Shown: positions 1 through 11,600 of the stretch, piece by piece | How positions within the stretch are numbered: the stretch's first letter is position 1 | Layout: each line of letters opens with the position of its first letter | Source: Uloborus plumipes | Lineage: Eukaryota > Arthropoda > Arachnida > Araneae > Uloboridae | Direction of reading: 5' to 3' | Length of the DNA stretch: 64,000 bases | NCBI GenBank assembly: GCA_038373865.1 | Contig: JAXGGA010001138.1 | Span: forward strand, 1 to 64,000 | Notes under the pieces: generated by a model | What the model was told of the DNA's origin: nothing | What the model saw: only the letters and a program-made list of their open reading frames with translations | Database searches by the model: none | Position numbers and translations under genes: made by a program

Positions 1-54
1 TCTTTGATAAAATATGGAGACTCTTTCAAACATGTTTGTTCGTAGTTTCAGAAA

Positions 55-520
55 TTGTCCAAAGCTAAATTGAAAGAAAAAATATTCACAGGACCTGACA
101 TACACAAACTTTTATCTGACCCAATTGTTTTTTGAATTAATGAATGAAACTGAAAATGAAGTATGGAACTCATTCAAAGTAAAGACTCTGGCTATAAAAA
201 CATTGTTCAGAGGATGCTGGCTGCATTCAAAGCTCAGCGCTGCAACATGAGTTTAAAAGTCCATTTTCTACATTCTCACGTAGACTATTTTCCCGAAAAC
301 CTTGGCGGCTTTAGTAAGGAGCAGAGTGAAAAATTTCATCAAGATGTGAAAGACGTTACCAAGAAAAATAGGACGTAAATGTGATGTCAGACTACTGTTG
401 GATACTCAAGTGGGAAACAGAATTCCAACCAGCGAAAGTGCACCAATAGGAGAATCGGTGGAAAAAAAAACAGTTTTACCGCGAAAGAGAGAAGACACTA
501 AACATGATCCACGTTTTGAA
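55..520 (+). pseudogene. Decayed C-terminal fragment of a transposase-like repeat protein
   Basis: The plus strand carries the C-terminal part of a family that is abundant in arthropod and cnidarian genomes and is usually annotated as uncharacterised. Recognisable blocks are KEKIFTGPDIHKLLSDP (near 75-125), CNMSLKVHFLHSHVDYFPEN (near 242-301), EKFHQDV (near 328) and, in another frame, MSDYCWILKW (near 383). Stop codons and frame changes separate the blocks, so the fragment cannot encode a protein. The only intact stretch is 163-378, 71 residues. I recognise the conserved blocks from general familiarity with the family; its exact superfamily is unknown to me. The N-terminal part lies to the left of the window or is lost. 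Confidence 0.6.
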
Positions 521-892
521 TGTGTTGTAAAGAGTAAAAAAAAATGTACAATTTTTTTTCCAATAAATACATGATTTTCTTTTCAACTTTTATTTTTGAC
601 TTAGACAATTAAGCCCTTACGTGTTGCAAAAAATCTACGTGATAGAAAAGGATGAAGCGTATATTCGGATTCAGCCCACCGAAAAGCATCAAAATCAATC
701 AAAACATCCCTTGCATATGTTCAAAAGAAATATTTTGCAGACCTGTGTAGAATAAAAGTTTAAACTTCGTTCATAAGGCTTTGACGTACTGGTTTTTACT
801 AGAAATCTAATCAAAACTAATAAAAAGACGCGAACGCAACATATTTTAATACCTTGATAAAGTATAAAATATCTGTCATGAATTTATTTTAT
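521..892. other. AT-rich intergenic sequence, nothing recognised
   Basis: There is no open frame of interest, no terminal repeats and no exon-like block. An AATAAA motif at 561-566 follows the decayed fragment and may be its old polyadenylation signal. Confidence 0.4.
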
Positions 893-1463
893 ATAATAAC
901 AAGTTTAAAAAACTATAATCCGACTACAAAAAAAAAAAGCACTGAAAAGTAAGAAACAAGGTCGGTGCTATTTAATATCATCGTCTTATTAAATAAAACA
1001 AGACGTTTGATATCTTAGCTATACCTGTTTATTTTGTTCTACGACTTGAACCCTCTGCAAGTTCCACATTAACAACATAATTCAATTCAAATGCTGTAGT
1101 CGTGCGTTGTCAACTACAGAAAGCAAGCATTTAAACTTGACACACAAGCAAACATATTAGTTTGATCTATATATATACAAGAATAGTAAATTAGGTTATA
1201 ATGTTATTCTATCAAATTGTTTTTCTGTAGTTGACAACGCACGACTACAGCATTTGAACTGAATGTTGTTAATGTGGAACTTGCAAAGGGTTCAAGTCGT
1301 AAAACTAAATAAACAGGTATAGCTAAGATATCAAACGTCTTGTTTTATTTAATAAGACGATGATATTAAATAGCACCGACCTTGTTTCTTACTTTTCAGT
1401 GCTTTTTTTTTTTTTTTTTTTTTTTTTTGTAGTCGGGTTATAGTTTTTTAAACTTGTTATTAT
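893..1463. repeat. Foldback element with arms of about 230 bp
   Basis: The sequence from 893 to about 1123 reappears as its reverse complement at about 1222-1463, with a 98-bp unrelated spacer. The outermost bases read ATAATAACAAGTTTAAAAAA on the left and the complement on the right. The right arm differs mainly by an expanded T run (about 1407-1427). The structure could fold into a long hairpin, as expected of a foldback or MITE-type DNA element. No protein is encoded. A partial third copy of the outer end, with TGTAGTCGGGTTA, follows at about 1464-1520. Confidence 0.75.
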
Positions 1464-1604
1464 TTCTTACTTTTTAGAGCTTATTTGTAGTCGGGTTACA
1501 GGTTTTTAAAACTTTTTTATTTTACCCCACTGTATATTAGCAAATGAATATACATTACAAAATTAAATGTACATAACAAAAAAAGTATGAAAAGTTATTT
1601 GGGT

Positions 1605-1947
1605 AATTAATTTCATGCTAAAAAAAGGGGTCTAGGTCAACCTTAAACTGTAAATTAATTGTTGATTGCGACTTTTGTTTGAACTAATTTGAATTAAAAC
1701 ACTTAGATACGAAAATATCGGTTAAAATCGGTGCTTGTCTAGGAATAATCGATCTTTCCTCTTGTTAAATTCTAATAAAAAGTAGCCTATGACACTCGAG
1801 ACTCGAAAACGAATCGATTGGCACCTCATTCATCAAAATCGAATGAATAGTTTAGGAGCTACGGTGGAACATCCTTAACCACAAACATAGCCAGACTGCT
1901 AAAAACATAACCTTTCCTTTAGGCTTTGCCGTAGTCGGGTAAAAAAT
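1605..1947. repeat. Dispersed repeat, copy 1
   Basis: This stretch is repeated in direct orientation at 2236-2538. The last 250 bases, from ACGAAAATATCGGTTAAAAT to GCCGTAGTCGGGTAAAAAA, are almost identical between the copies. The beginning (TTTCATGCTAAAA...) is looser and also occurs in a third, short copy at 6436-6500. No coding capacity or terminal inverted repeats were seen. It is a non-autonomous repeat of unknown class. Confidence 0.7.
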
Positions 1948-2235
1948 GTAGCTTACCTTTTAGTCTACTTCTTGAGATTTACGGCACCATAAAACATGTA
2001 ACATTCGTCAAAGCGCATCAAAGGTTCCGAGCTTTCAAGATTTCATGTAATGTACAAAAATCATGCAATTCAAAATGAAACTTTTGCCTATTTAAATACA
2101 AGTTTTCACGTCACGAGAATCAAGTGTTGTCAAAACAAAAACCTTGAAATTCAAGTTTAACTGGAAAAATGCATGTGCAAAATAATGAATTGAAACAAAT
2201 ATTTAATAACTATCTTCTATATATATATTGCTTTG

Positions 2236-2538
2236 AACTAATTTCATGCTAAAATCTAGGTAAGCCTTACACTGGAAATTCATTGTTGAACACACTTAGC
2301 TCCGAAAATATCGGTAAAAATCGGTGCTTGTCTAGGAATAATCGATTTTTCCTCTTGTTAAATTCTAATAAAAAGTAGCCTATGACACTCGAGACTCGAA
2401 AACGAATCGATTGGTACCTCATTCATCAAAATCGAATGAATAGTTTAGGAGCTACGGTGGAACATCCTTAACCACAAACATAGCCAGACTGATAAAAACA
2501 TAACCCTTCCTTTAGGCTTTGCCGTAGTCGGGTAAAAA
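2236..2538. repeat. Dispersed repeat, copy 2
   Basis: Second copy of the repeat at 1605-1947, in the same orientation. Both copies end at the same point, GTAGTCGGGTAAAAAA, after which the flanks differ. A shared right end with a ragged left end is what 5'-truncated or Helitron-type insertions give. Confidence 0.7.
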
Positions 2539-2796
2539 AGAGGAAGAGCACGATCCCTTTTCGCGTCAGTTTGATTTTTGTGAATGGCAAGTACTCTATT
2601 TTTAGCATGAAGGCGCATGTTTGAAACTCTATAACTTTCGATTAGTTTAATAAAATGTAGCAAAGTAGCATATCAAATTAAAGGAAATTCAAAGTTCTAC
2701 AACTTTGTCAATAACATTTATAAGAAAAAATGACCTTGGAAGGCACTAGGCGTAAATGTTTGAAAAAAAAAAGCGCGTTTCTCCGAAAATTATTTT

Positions 2797-3553
2797 TACT
2801 TCCTTTTACGTAGTAAAGGAAGTATTGTGATCGCGAAAAAAAAATCACTCAAATTTGAGTCTAAATTTTGATTTTGCTCACCCCCGAATGAACATTCCTT
2901 AGTTTTTTTGACCTGTCAGCACGTGCATATGTACCTACCAACATATAAGCAGCCGAAAAAATTTTTTCAACCACCCCCGAGTTAATTACGACGAGTTTTC
3001 TCGTGACGTCTGTATGTTCGTGTGTGCGTATATATGTGGGTCGCATAACTCAAAAACTATATGCCGTAGAAGCTTCTAGCTTGGTATGTAGGCTCTGAGG
3101 ATGGTCTAGTTGTGCACCTCCCCTTGCGGTTGCATTCGAATGTTCCCAAGGGGGTATTTTACCCCTTTTTTGGGGTAAATCAGTGTTAATTTCAATGCAG
3201 GCTCAAGTGATATGAATTGGCGCGACCACTTGGCGATATGTCACCAAGCTTTTGGTCGCCAAGTATTTGACGCCAACTCTTGGCGACATATCGCCAAGTT
3301 GGCGACAAATTTGGCGAAAAAATTATTTTTTGAATTTGGGTTTAACTTGGCGCTATTGGCGCTATGTTGCGAAAAATTTACTGAATGATCTTAAAATCAG
3401 CAATATTTAGAAAATTAACCATTGTAAAATATTTTTTGCATTGTTTCGTGGCAGATTAGGGGAGTAAATATTTGAATTGTTACCTTGCTCACTCCAAGCA
3501 CTTTTTTTAACACTTAAGGCAACTACTAAGAAATTTACACGTAAAAGGAAGTA
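2797..3553. mobile_element. Non-autonomous TIR DNA transposon (TACTTCCTTTTACG ends)
   Basis: The 14-bp end TACTTCCTTTTACG at 2797-2810 is matched by its exact reverse complement at 3540-3553. The outer TA may be a TA target-site duplication, in which case the element proper is 2799-3551. No transposase is encoded. The interior contains a cluster of CTTGGCGA/TCGCCAAG words between 3217 and 3360 that form several overlapping palindromes. The TIR word is itself repeated inverted just inside the left end (AGTAAAGGAAGTA, near 2811-2823). The TA flank would fit a Tc1/mariner-like source, but this is inference. Confidence 0.65.
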
Positions 3554-4098
3554 GTGTGGGGTCCATACCAGATTTTTTAAATATACCTTCACCAAGGAAT
3601 TATGATGAATAATTTTATTAACAGTTATAATAATCTTCACAGTTGGTAAAAAAATTTATCAAATTAATTTTAATATTTTGAATAAATTTACTCATATAGA
3701 CAATGTTGCAACATTTTTCGTCAGTTGATACTTTTCTCCTTAGCATGCTGCTTTTATATAACCTCTAATTTTCAAAGAATAAAAGTCTTGAATTAAATGG
3801 CTACTAATAATGGAAAAATTTAAATTTAAAGCACTCCTAAATTAGAGTGCTCCCCACAGACTTCCCCTATTTTTTTTAATTTTCATATCTTATTAACATA
3901 ATTAAAAATGTATTGATGTACTTTTATTGACTCTTATTTGAAAATTTATTCTAAGAAATAGGATAAAATTGTGATGGAAAAATTAGGAAAATGGAAAAAA
4001 ATAAACCTTTTCTCAAAAATAAATTACTGTTTCTGAAATCAGAATTTCAAAAGGAAAAAAAGTGATGGTAATATTGACAGTATTAAAAATAATCACCC
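3554..4098. other. AT-rich intergenic sequence, nothing recognised
   Basis: No exon-like block or repeat structure was seen here on either strand. I searched it specifically for further exons of the minus-strand lipocalin paralogue and found none. Confidence 0.4.
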
Positions 4099-4099
4099 T

Positions 4100-4162
4100 T
4101 ATCATAATCGACTCAGCCGATTAATCGGTAATCGGTCAATTTGCTTATCGGTGCATCCCTAG
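4100..4162. mobile_element. Terminal fragment of a hAT-like element
   Basis: The sequence ends in GGTGCATCCCTAG, the reverse complement of CTAGGGATGCACC, after a run of ATCGG/CCGAT words. CAGGGATGCACCGAT-type ends are common among animal hAT elements. The opposite end was not found nearby, so this is only a remnant. Confidence 0.35.
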
Positions 4163-4640
4163 TTGAAATAATCAAAACAATATGCATCTTTCTTTTCCTC
4201 CCATCGTCCATCATCTCATCTCATCCTTAGAAAGTCCTTTTGTAGAGTTGATCCTCCAGTAAAATATTTACTGTTTTCGTATACTTCGCTCCTCTAAAAT
4301 GAATTTCACGCCTCGGTACTCCTAAGTGTCAAGGAATATTTTCCCAATTTGAAAAAAGAAGTGGGTGACGAGGCGGCTGACTTTACCAACTAAGTAGTTT
4401 CCTTGATGTTAACTGGTAAATCAAAAAGTAGCAGCCTATAGCAATGCAGAAAAGATCCTTTTTCGTACCAGAGGATTTAGCAGACGTTGATAATCAAGAT
4501 GATATACAAATTACATCACAAAAAAAACATATCTGTATTTGCAATTACTTCTTGCAAGCTTTAACTGCATTCATTTTTGAACTACTGAGAAAGATATTGA
4601 AAAAAAATAACTTTCAAACAGCCACAAAAATTACAATTAC

Positions 4641-4754
4641 CTTTGTCAAATCGAAAGGATCCTTCACCGAGACTTCAGGACATCCTCCAACATGTATCTT
4701 CTGCCCACAAGCTAGTCCTACGAACGCAGCGAGTAACAGCACTGTAAAACGCAT
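4641..4754 (-). CDS. Apolipoprotein-D-like lipocalin, paralogue 1, first coding exon
   Basis: Reading from the ATG at 4754, the exon encodes 38 residues: a hydrophobic signal peptide (MRFTVLLLAAFVGLACG), then QKIHVGGCPEVSVKDPFDLTK, and then a consensus splice donor AAG|GTAATT at 4641/4640. CPE(V) followed by FDL(T/S)K is the N-terminal signature of ApoD-type lipocalins, just before the GxW motif that begins the barrel. Lipocalins bind small hydrophobic ligands, and the signal peptide predicts secretion. The exon matches exon 1 of the complete paralogue at 12445-12564 in length, phase and motif, so the two are tandem duplicates. Exon 2 (with WYEI) was not found between 1 and 4640. The rest lies outside the window or the gene is truncated. 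Confidence 0.75.
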
Positions 4755-4807
4755 TTTGTTGCAAAATATGTAAAATTCCCAAAAAAACAGAACGATTCCT
4801 TCTCGAC

Positions 4808-4842
4808 TGACACTGAACAATGAATGTCAGTCTTTATATCAC
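4808..4842 (-). promoter_or_regulatory. Putative TATA box and initiator of lipocalin paralogue 1
   Basis: On the minus strand, GATATAAAG (4840-4832) lies about 20-25 bases before GTTCAGTG (4817-4810), which resembles an arthropod initiator (TCAGT). The ATG follows about 60 bases downstream. This is judged by motif and spacing only. Confidence 0.4.
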
Positions 4843-5535
4843 TGATGAAAGGATCTATTGTGTTCGAATGTTTACCTTCCTTATGTAACATTTCTCGATC
4901 CATCACTCTGTAGATAAGAAGCATTGATAAAGGGTAATCAAAGAGTTCACAGGTGGTGCCTACAACTGGTGATTTGTTTTTCGACTCGCTTTGATACAGG
5001 AATGATTCAAAGAGACAAATTTATATAATGATTGAGGATGTAAAGGGAATAAAAAATTATGTAAGCTTTTCATTCGTCATTGCAATAACTAAAAGGTGTA
5101 ATTCACGTGTTTTAAAAAAGCTGGTTTGAAAGTCATGTACAAATGAAGCAAGTGACAACTAAGGACATTCTCAAAGTATCTGGATACTATGTTTCTAAAA
5201 AAAGAAATTCGTACTCTTGAAAATTTTCATGCGACGGGACGTGAATAAAAGAGACTTATACCCATACAACTGCTTTATTTACATAGATTTTTACTTAAAA
5301 TATATTAATCAAAAATAACGAGTTCTGTTTATAAGAAAATCTGTTTAAAAAACATTAGAACCTGGCTTAAGGTAACAAAAATTTCCCACTTGAAATTCAT
5401 TATCACCCACTTTACTTCACTCAAAAACTACAATTGATTGTTATTGTCATTATGAAAAAACTTATTTTGTACAGCAGTCAGTTAAATATATCAACTTCGT
5501 AAAAACATACAAGACAGTAACAAACAAATGATTTA

Positions 5536-5699
5536 TTATTTTCTACTAAAGATTTTATCCATGAAGTAATTTGCATAACATTTGTTTTCCGTCCTTGTTA
5601 AGCCCTTTGACTCTATTCCGAGGCTTTCTATCTGCTTATAAATATTAGCTCGAGTAACTTCATCAAGGTATCCTGTTCTTGACATAATCCAAAGATACT
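5536..5699 (-). CDS. Lipocalin paralogue 2, terminal exon
   Basis: Acceptor TTTATAG|AG. It encodes YLWIMSRTGYLDEVTR and ends FSRK followed by TAA at 5538-5536. AATAAA overlaps the stop codon and may serve for polyadenylation. The frame stays open upstream of the acceptor, but that part is hydrophobic and not lipocalin-like, so it is intron. Confidence 0.8.
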
Positions 5700-8600
5700 C
5701 TATAAAATATGCATAAATTAAAAAAGAAAAGACCAGATTCACAAAAAATATTGAGATTGTTGAAAAGGTTTTATAACGGGTCGTTACTTTCCATCCTATT
5801 TTCAATGTTCAATTTACGTGTTTCCATATGCCCTATAAGTACTGTACTCTTGGGTCAATAAATACAATTCAGTTTTTCATCCTTTCCATTTTCTCGAAGG
5901 TTAAATTTTTATGCAAATTACACTTTTGTGTGTATTTTAAACAAATTGTATGGTTTAACTTGTTGTAAGATTTTTCATTTTACAAGGTATCAGATTACAT
6001 AACAACGGGTGAACTGCGACCTACGGGCCACAGATTATGTATTGTTGATGTAGAACTTTTTAATCTTCTGAACTGATTGTGGATATTGCGATTATCTACC
6101 TGAATCGACCTCATTCGGAAATAAAAATGGTGTTTCCATCTACCCTCTAGTCTCTTGGGTAAAAGAAAACTAAAACAAAATTTCCTTTACTAACGAAGTC
6201 ATAAAGAGTCGGTTTTTTCATACCTAGTTACTCTCAGGAAGACAACACAACAAAGAACAGAATGCAGTAAATTTTATTTATCAATTAGCTTATTAAATGG
6301 CGTTGCCGGCTGCTTATTAAAAATGCTCGCAAAAATTAAAATTAAATATCTGTTGGAACCTCTTAATTTTCTACATCATACAATATTTGTGCCAATGTTC
6401 CAAGGTAATTATAACAGGAATTATAATTATTTTTAATTTATTTCATGCTAAAATGAAATAGGTAAGCTTTTAATTGATAATTCATTGTTAATCGTAATCT
6501 GTGTTGGAAAATACTCCAACACAGATTACGATTAACAATGCGTTAATGTTAAATTTATCGATTTGTATGCTTAAAGGCTTATCTATATTTCTCTAAATAG
6601 CCAAAATTGAAAGAAAATGTCCATTTCGTGACAAAAAATTTGAATTTTGAGCTTTTTGGATTTTTTAAAAATTTCAATACCCCGCCTATGTGAATTCTAA
6701 GGCATCAAGGAGCCTCTGGGCCAAGTTTGATAAAAATCCGACGAAAACTGTAGATTTGTATAAGGAACAAACATACAAACATATATATAATACAAATATA
6801 CATGCATATATAGATTCATCCGAAAGAAAGAGAAAGACCTTAAATCGAAACATAGAAATTTTGTCTCCATTTATAACAACTGACGTCAGATACGAAGTTC
6901 ACACATGCTAAAGGAACTTGATGCGTCATACAGTCTTCATGTAGCAAAAAATTCTTAATTTTTATATTTTTCAATGCTAATCTAAATGACTCAAAGTGCT
7001 TTTAACAGCATTGTGAGTTATCCCATGTTTATAAGATTTTGGAAGCTGAAGTTATCTCAAATGTGATATATATTCCTGGAAATGCACACAGATACGTTGA
7101 ACAAAGCGAAACGTATTACTTATATAATACCGAACGATATCTTTATAGAATTACAATGTCACTTTGATGAAATAATCTCGAGATTTTATCATACCTTTTG
7201 AAACGTAACTTACAATGGGATTCTACGAAAATCTTCAGTAGGAAATAAACCAACTGTAAATAAAATACTATTTGCAATCGCTAAAATTTTCGGTTGTCAA
7301 GAAAATTCTATATTGAATGCATAAATTATAATATTTTACAAAAAAAAAATTCTAAAAATATCAGTTTGTTCTCCATATTTATCCCTTAACTGGTGAGTTA
7401 ATTTTCTTTTATCGTTCGTGGTGATATTTGGTTGCGGTGCATGTAATACCGATATCACATTTCGTATGCACTCCATAAAATTTAATAAATTAAATTAAGA
7501 ACATTTCCAGTGACTTTGTATTATTCATTTAGATAAATCAGACGAAAAAAAGTCCCGTGCCTATGCGTATAAATCCATGGTACCTGGCGACCGAGCACAG
7601 CTCGGTTAAAAAAAAGAGGTTTGTAAAATGGTGTTTTTTTCTAGACTTCAAAGTACTTATTTAGAGAAACTTGAAAAAAATTTTGGATGAATCCTAGTTT
7701 AAGGTCCGGCGATAAATTATTAAATCTGGCAACCACAGAATTATCATTGGATGATTGGATTGTTTGGCGATTTTAAGCTAAATGATTGCAACCTTAAGCT
7801 ACAGTCTGAAAAAAATCGCCAAACCCGGACCCTAAAGTAGGATTTTACCAAAATTTTTATGTCCTTGGTTGCAATTACGCATTTAAAACAGCCGTCATTT
7901 ATTTTAAAACCACAACCTTATTTCGACAAGACATCATCATCACAACCTTATTTAAACAATGAGCAACATAAAATCACACCACAATAATTTTAATTTGATC
8001 TAAGGCCCCTATATAGACGAGTCGACGCATCAAGATTAAGTTTCACCACCTTGGATCCAGTGAGTGTGATGTTTTTTCAGCCGGTTGATGAATGGTTGTC
8101 TTTTCTGGCAAGTATCGCGTTTTGGTAATTTTGCCATGAGCAATGATTAGCGGCACGTGCATTTGGCAAAGCTTGGCAATGCCCGAGACTTTACTGTGGT
8201 AACCCTAGCTCGGCAACCATGAAAATTTTAAAGTAAAAGTTAATGAATGGATCCAAAGTGATCCAACTCAAGCTTGATGCGTCGGCCTGTCCATATGGCG
8301 ACTCTAATTTGATCGATCTCTTTAACATTTTAAAAACAATAACAGTTCTAACGTTGCCAAAACTCGTTTGCCAAATACCATAAAAATTTTAATTTACGCT
8401 GATGTGATTAAGGCAGGGATTCAAGTGAAACAGGCTATCGCAAACTGCAATCGCTACTGGAAATGAATTATATTAGAACGTTTCTTGATACTGGAAATGA
8501 ATTACATTAGAACGTTCATCGTGACGTTTGCCTATGAAAAACGAGCTAGATAAAACGTCACAGCCTACTTGGCGAATAAGAGGAGATGGCCGACTGCTTG

Positions 8601-11600
8601 TGAGCTCTTATTGGCTCCGCTCATAGTGACGTCAGTGCCAAGTTAAGCTGATGATAATGTAATTCACTTCCAGTAGCGATTGCATTCGAAGCGATCGCAG
8701 TGCTGTTTCACTTGAATCCCTGCCTAAATATGAAATACATTGTTATAATAAAACGTTGTTGCTATGAAACAGTAACAATGATGGTAATAATAAAGAAAAT
8801 GGTGAAAAGAAAGCTTCTCAAAATGTTAAAGAAGGCACAAAAAACGGGGTTTTTTTGTGAAAACTCGCATTTTTACAGGAAAAAACGCCGATGTAGATGA
8901 ACTCAGAAACCAAAACTTTGTCTAAATGCAAAATTTTATCAAAATCGTTAGAGCCGTTTTCGAGATCCGAAATACAAGAATTTCTCGTTTAAAGATATTA
9001 GATTAGATAAGTAATCATTACAATTGGGCTAATTGACAGATCAGACGATAGAAAATCTAAGTTGGTATTATAAGAGAAAGGTATACTCTTCCAGTTTTAG
9101 ATGGAATTCCTTTGGCTTTTTTCCCAGACGATATCATTTATCACAAGACATGTTATGAGTTTATTAGCTGCAACTTTAGAAGGAGAAAATAAATACGATT
9201 AAACCCAATCAACTCTACCTGCTTTACAAAGATGCAGTATATTGAAGCAAGAATACACAACCGAATATTTTCTATAATCGGTGTCTAAAACCCAGTAGTT
9301 TTCAGAGAACCATCCTAGAATTTAGGAAACAAACGTAAGTATAAAAAAAGAACAAGAAAAGATTAAATAAAAGATTCAAAAGAAGAAAGTAAACGAATTC
9401 ATCTTTAAGAAATCATAAAATATTTCCACACGCTTTTCCTATTACCAACGTTTGACGACAGTAATGATTGATCGGAATTACAATAGGCCATTCAAACGTA
9501 TTCTGAGTGATGTTTTTAACACACATTTTCATTTTTCAAAGAAAAGCTGAACATTTTGACATTTCAACTGTGCCCTATATGCTCCACTGCCTATTTTTTT
9601 TAAGCCAGTCTAAAATTTTAACATTCAATTTAGAAAAAAAAAGAAAGACCCTTTTGGTCCTATCCCTATAAAGAATTAGGAAATTTGGAACGAAAGTTTA
9701 TATTAGAGTGAAGAAATCTTAAATGGAAAATTAGACGCTTTGACTCTCTATGAAAAAGTATTTGGAGAAGGCGAATATTTTGAACCCTAAACTTTGATCG
9801 TAAATACCCCTATTTTTTCACTATCGGCAATGGAATTCAATGTTTCGAACACATATTTCGATTTAAGAAAGAAAAGCTAAAATGAACTCATAAAATTCAA
9901 AAAGTAGAAGGTTCGGCGACGTACGAAGAAACATTTTGATCCGGACAAAATTGTGAACATTTGAAGATGAGAAAACGTAATTTATTCAGCACTGCGTCGC
10001 TGAAGAATTTATGAGTTTCCATATTTTCCCACCAGCCCTATCTGCCTTAAACAAAGAAACACAAAAAGCAAACGTCTTTATTTTCCTTACTTTCAGCGTA
10101 CTTCACATTGATTTTCGAAGCATCTTTTTCATCCGGAACAGTAGCGATTCCATTCAAACAAACTGTTTCACTGGACCTAAACAAATAAATGTCAAATAGA
10201 TTTTAATTGAGTTGTACAATTAAAACCAGTGCAATCATTATAAGTCAGATTAAAACACATAATTATGGAAATCAGTAACATCGATAAAATACATAGGTAT
10301 TTTTTGAAGCAAGGTGTAAGGCATTCTCAAATCAAACACCAAAATCCCTGGGGATAAATGCAAAATTCAGTAAATAATCTAGAAAAAGAGCTTTATTCAA
10401 TACTATGTATTTGTTTTTCTCTTCAGAACACCATCCATCCGGCTCCATGTATAGAGCCTTTTAACCCTGAGTACCAACCCTTTGATGAAATTGTGTAACG
10501 TCCAACATTCTTTCTGATTTTGAATGTATTTTTTTTTTTGTTTTTGGAACACATTAATTTAGCTGTTTTTTCCTCATAAATACTTCCATAAAGTATTTAT
10601 GAAGATATGTATATGTAGCAGTTCACGATGATGCATAGTTTAACATTTCGTAATGATCTACAAAGACCGCATAGAGATTGACTTCAAATTCCATTTTTCA
10701 TTCAATAAGTTCTCTAATTGCATTAATATATCTACACATATAATGATACATACACATACACACACATACGTATGCATATGCATGTGTACAAATATCATTG
10801 AAAATACAGACACATGTTTATGTTTATATGTGTGTATACATGTAGTGATAAAACAGCTTTGAATCCATTTTTCGTTGTACATTTAATACCTACCTTTCAT
10901 TGACACCTGTCCAATTAATTGTAACATTGTCACCCTTGTCAGTTACTTCAACTTTAACGCACTTGAAATTTGTACCGAAGCACTTTGGATATTTTTCTAT
11001 TTCGTACCATAAGCCAGTGAGCTACGAAAAAAGAAAATAAATAAATTATTTTGTTCAAAGGTTAAAAATAGTCATCCCTCGTATGTAATCTATGTTTAAA
11101 ATCATACATTATCAAAGAAGGACAAAAAAGTGCATTTATAATTGATCTTATTCATAAGAAAACAGACTACTGAACTCAGTGGTGCAAAAGCTAGAGGGCA
11201 TCAAGTTGCACTGTGCCCATCTCAGTTTTCGTGACTGATGGCTCTGGTTTGCATTGTAGAAGTTCCAGTTAGGTGCTCAACCGAACGCAGAATCCCAGGA
11301 CTTAGTTCCCAAGCACGTTTTTCTACCCACTGGGGATGATAGGCTGAGTAGACTGTGCCCCACCAGGGAAACAGATGCCTTTTTTTTTTTTTTTTTTTAG
11401 GATAAAATAAGCTAAACGGTTTAATTTAATAGTCCTATAGGAAACATGACTCTGTCTCTCTCTTTCTTTGGTTGTTGATTTGAAAGAATGAGCGTTGGGT
11501 TTTTCCAAGTACTTCTCTGCTCAAAGTTGATTTTTTTTAACATTTTTTTACCATTATTTATTTCTGTTATTTTCAAACATTAAAGGCGAGCGAAATTTTG

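Noticed and set aside
4462..4492. Minus-strand WYEK as a possible exon 2 of lipocalin paralogue 1
   Set aside because: There is no splice acceptor, a stop lies directly upstream, and the following residues do not fit the lipocalin pattern.
4444..4773. 109-residue plus-strand frame
   Set aside because: It is antisense to the clear lipocalin signal-peptide exon and shows no domain; it is a shadow frame.
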